A DNA stretch of 64,000 bases, taken from contig NZ_CP066771.1 of assembly GCF_016466415.2 (NCBI RefSeq), positions 682,001 through 746,000 on the forward strand, in the 5' to 3' direction. Numbering within the stretch: the stretch's first letter is position 1; each line of letters starts with the position of its first letter. Shown here piece after piece: positions 62,335-64,000 of this stretch. The position numbers and the translations under genes are program-made. Source of the stretch: Ralstonia pickettii (GTDB lineage Bacteria; Pseudomonadota; Gammaproteobacteria; Burkholderiales; Burkholderiaceae). The notes under the pieces were generated by a model. It was not told the DNA's origin. It saw nothing but the letters and a program-made list of their open reading frames with translations, and did no database searches.

Positions 62335-62379
62335 GTGAATGCCGGGTGAAAAGGGGTGGGTGTTCTGTCGTTGTGTCGA

Positions 62380-63006
62380 TCAGGGGAGGCTGCGCAGCAC
62401 GGCGCGCACCGGACTCGCATCGAGCGTGGCGAACTTGAGTGGCAGGGCGATCAGTTCGTAATCGCCGGCGGGCACTTCGTCGAGCACGAGCCCTTCGAGG
62501 ATGGCGAGGCCGTGTTTGCCCACGGCGTGGTGCGCGTCCATGGTCTTGGAGGTCTGCGGGTCGAGCGAGGCGGTGTCGACGCCAATGAGCTTGACGCCGT
62601 GCGCGGCCATCAATGCGATCGTCTCGGGCGCAACGGCGGCAAAGTCGGCGTCCCACGCGGTTTGCGGCATCTGTGCGTACGTTCGCAGCAACACGCGCGG
62701 CGGTACGTCGGTCAATGCATCGCGCACGTGTTCGGGCTCGACGCGCGCCGCGCCCACACAGTGAATAACGCGGCACGGGCCCAGGTAGGCGTCCAGCGGC
62801 ACCTGGCCGATGGCAGCGCCGTCCGCGCGGTAGTGCAGCGGGGCATCGGCATGCGCACCCGTGTGCGGCGAGAGAGTGATGCGCCCGACGTTGACTGGGC
62901 AGTCACCTTCGAGCTTCCACGCAATTTCCTGCGAAAACGGCGTATCGCCGGGCCAAGTGGGCGTGGCAGGCGAGAGGGCGGGGCTGATGTCCCACAAAGT
63001 GCGTTC
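62380..63006 (-). CDS. kynB: Kynurenine formamidase
   Basis: 208 residues. [22 protein letters not shown], the metal site [14 protein letters not shown] and the later [23 protein letters not shown] identify the cyclase-fold KynB, which hydrolyses N-formylkynurenine. The start is uncertain: a TTG at 63006 is preceded by GGAG at a good distance and gives the usual KynB N-terminus ([10 protein letters not shown]); an ATG at 63072 would add 22 non-conserved residues that reach the promoter region. Confidence 0.93.
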   Translation of the reverse strand, partial: ERTLWDISPALSPATPTWPGDTPFSQEIAWKLEGDCPVNVGRITLSPHTGAHADAPLHYRADGAAIGQVPLDAYLGPCRVIHCVGAARVEPEHVRDALTDVPPRVLLRTYAQMPQTAWDADFAAVAPETIALMAAHGVKLIGVDTASLDPQTSKTMDAHHAVGKHGLAILEGLVLDEVPAGDYELIALPLKFATLDASPVRAVLRSLP

Positions 63007-63157
63007 CAAGGCGGCTCCGGGGCGGAAAATTCGTTGAATCCGTGCCGAAATGATAGGGAAATCCGCGCGCAATGGGTTTGCATAATCGTGCGCGTCATCG
63101 CATCAGATTCGCATAAAATGCAAAGTAATCAAAATATGACGCAAGGAAGCGCGAAGA
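63007..63157. promoter_or_regulatory. kynB-kynR divergent regulatory region
   Basis: 151 bp between the divergent genes. A minus-strand TATCAT near 63050 is a plausible -10 for kynBUA. Near 63112-63140 an AT-rich stretch (ATAAAATGCAAAGTAATC) suits Lrp-type binding. The exact sites cannot be fixed by eye. Confidence 0.45.
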
Positions 63158-63685
63158 ATGCAACTCGATACCACCGATCTGCGCATTCTGCAGGTGTTGC
63201 AGGAAGACGGCCGCATCAGCAACCAGGATTTGGCGGAGCGCGTCGCGCTGTCGCCGTCGGCCTGTCTGCGGCGTGTGCGGATGCTGGAAGAGGGCGGCGC
63301 CATCACCGGTTATCGGGCGCAACTGGGCCGCGCCGCGCTCGGGCTGGAACTGGAAGCGATCGTGCAGGTGTCGATGCGCCAAGACGTGACGGGCTGGCAC
63401 GAGACGTTCATGGCCGCCGTGCAGAGTTGGCCCGAGATCGTGGCCGCTTACATCATCACCGGGGATTGCAACTACATCCTGCGCGTGCAGGCGCCCAACC
63501 TGCAGCACTACTCGGAGTTCATCATCGAGCGGCTGTACAAGACGCCTGGCGTGATGGACATCCGCTCGAATATCGTTCTGCGCACCATCAAGGACCGCGA
63601 CGGCGGTCTGGCGCTGTTGATGGAAGCGCGGGGCGTGCGTCCGCTCGAGGGCAAGGCGACGGGCAAGGGCGGGAGAGCAAAGTAG
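63158..63685 (+). CDS. kynR: Lrp/AsnC-family regulator of the kynurenine pathway
   Basis: 175 residues. N-terminal HTH (LDTTDLRILQVLQEDGRISNQDLAERVALSPSACLRRVRMLEEGGAITGY) and C-terminal RAM domain (LEAIVQVSM, AAYIITGDCNYILRV, PGVMDIRSNIVLRTIKD). Adjacent and divergent to kynBUA, the standard place of KynR, which responds to kynurenine. It starts at ATG 63158; a Lys/Gly-rich tail follows. Confidence 0.9.
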   Translation: MQLDTTDLRILQVLQEDGRISNQDLAERVALSPSACLRRVRMLEEGGAITGYRAQLGRAALGLELEAIVQVSMRQDVTGWHETFMAAVQSWPEIVAAYIITGDCNYILRVQAPNLQHYSEFIIERLYKTPGVMDIRSNIVLRTIKDRDGGLALLMEARGVRPLEGKATGKGGRAK

Positions 63686-63773
63686 AAAGTGGCGCCGGAC
63701 TTTCTGACGAGAATCAATCCCCTACTGAAAGCATGCGCGGATAGTGGCCCTGTGTTGTCGACCGGAGCGGGCC

Positions 63774-63980
63774 ATGGCCAAGAAGTTTCCGCTGCATCCT
63801 GTGCACCCCGAGCGCATCTGCTGGGGCTGCGACAAGTATTGCTCCACCGACGCCCTGGGCTGCGGCAACGGCTCGGGCCGCACGCAGCACCCCGCCGAGC
63901 TGCTCGGCGACGACTGGTATGAATTCGGGGATTGGGGCATCGACGCGGACGCGCCGCAGAAACCAGGCACGCCCGCCTAA
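63774..63980 (+). CDS. DUF3079 protein, small cysteine-rich
   Basis: 68 residues. MAKKFPLHPVHPERICWGCDKYC...LGCGNGSGRTQHPAELLGDDWYEFGDWG has the CxxC...C...C spacing of DUF3079, a small betaproteobacterial family of unknown function that likely binds zinc or iron-sulfur. ATG 63774 follows GGAGCGG. The ten codons upstream in frame are not typical of the family. Confidence 0.85.
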   Translation: MAKKFPLHPVHPERICWGCDKYCSTDALGCGNGSGRTQHPAELLGDDWYEFGDWGIDADAPQKPGTPA

Positions 63981-64000
63981 TATGGCTGGCTGGTCAGTCG

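Noticed and set aside
1-64000. CRISPR array
   Set aside because: No regularly spaced identical repeats of 24-40 bp occur; the GGACA array at 37.4 kb is far too short in unit and period.

Overview
The window is a stretch of high-GC betaproteobacterial chromosome. Gene order and protein style point to Burkholderiales, most likely Ralstonia: a rib-nusB block, a pilY1-type minor-pilin operon, nrdR-glyA, ybgC-tolQRAB-pal-cpoB-queC, a kynBUA set with an Lrp-type regulator, and Ralstonia-like repeat hairpins. The genus is inferred from this layout; no database was searched.

Layout. 1-2.2 kb: the 5' part of ubiD, then a secreted/anchored lytic transglycosylase with a strong promoter and a roughly 280-nt leader. 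2.3-7.6 kb (minus strand): ribD-ribE-ribB(X)-ribH-nusB-aminotransferase. 7.65-10.5 kb (minus): five minor-pilin-like genes ending 24 bp before ribD. 11.1-17.5 kb (plus): a second, complete minor-pilin operon fimT-pilV-pilW-pilX-pilY1-pilE. 17.5-19.4 kb: nrdR and glyA. 19.8-26 kb: a short-chain dehydrogenase, then the Tol-Pal envelope operon. 26.1-28.0 kb: queC, a YeeE/YedE-type sulfur transporter and tRNA-Lys(TTT).

28.03-42.6 kb is a 14.5-kb integrative element inserted in the 3' half of tRNA-Lys and bounded by 48-bp direct repeats. It has a replication/integration side (tyrosine integrase, a helical protein, an AlpA-type HTH, a small protein and a primase-polymerase/RepA-like ATPase in one minus-strand operon, ending at a 7-copy iteron array with an AT-rich patch), a CI-like repressor with its own operator, a terminase-small-subunit-like HTH protein, and a cargo side. 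The cargo comprises a HARE-HTH/GIY-YIG nuclease, a LexA-boxed operon with a decayed SRAP gene, a membrane-protein/PIN-domain pair, a large unknown protein and an HNH nuclease with an N-terminal DUF7662-like domain. The combination resembles a phage satellite (PICI/P4-like logic) carrying candidate anti-phage genes and is the most interesting part of the window.

42.9-48.1 kb: a 2-ketogluconate utilisation operon (kguE-kguK-kguT-kguD) followed by a PtxS-like LacI regulator, with a perfect PtxS-like palindrome in front of kguE. 48.1-52.9 kb: nucleoside deoxyribosyltransferase, a DszC/SfnB-like flavoprotein with a TauD-like dioxygenase (organosulfur use), a Nudix hydrolase and a FetAB-like ABC exporter. 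53-55.9 kb: small envelope proteins (DUF883/YqjD, YqjE-like) and a 1-Cys peroxiredoxin. 56-59.9 kb: an NCS2 purine permease, and glutaryl-CoA dehydrogenase divergent from an IclR regulator across a clear palindrome. 60-63.7 kb: a large inverted repeat, then kynA, kynU and kynB divergent from kynR, and finally a small DUF3079 protein.
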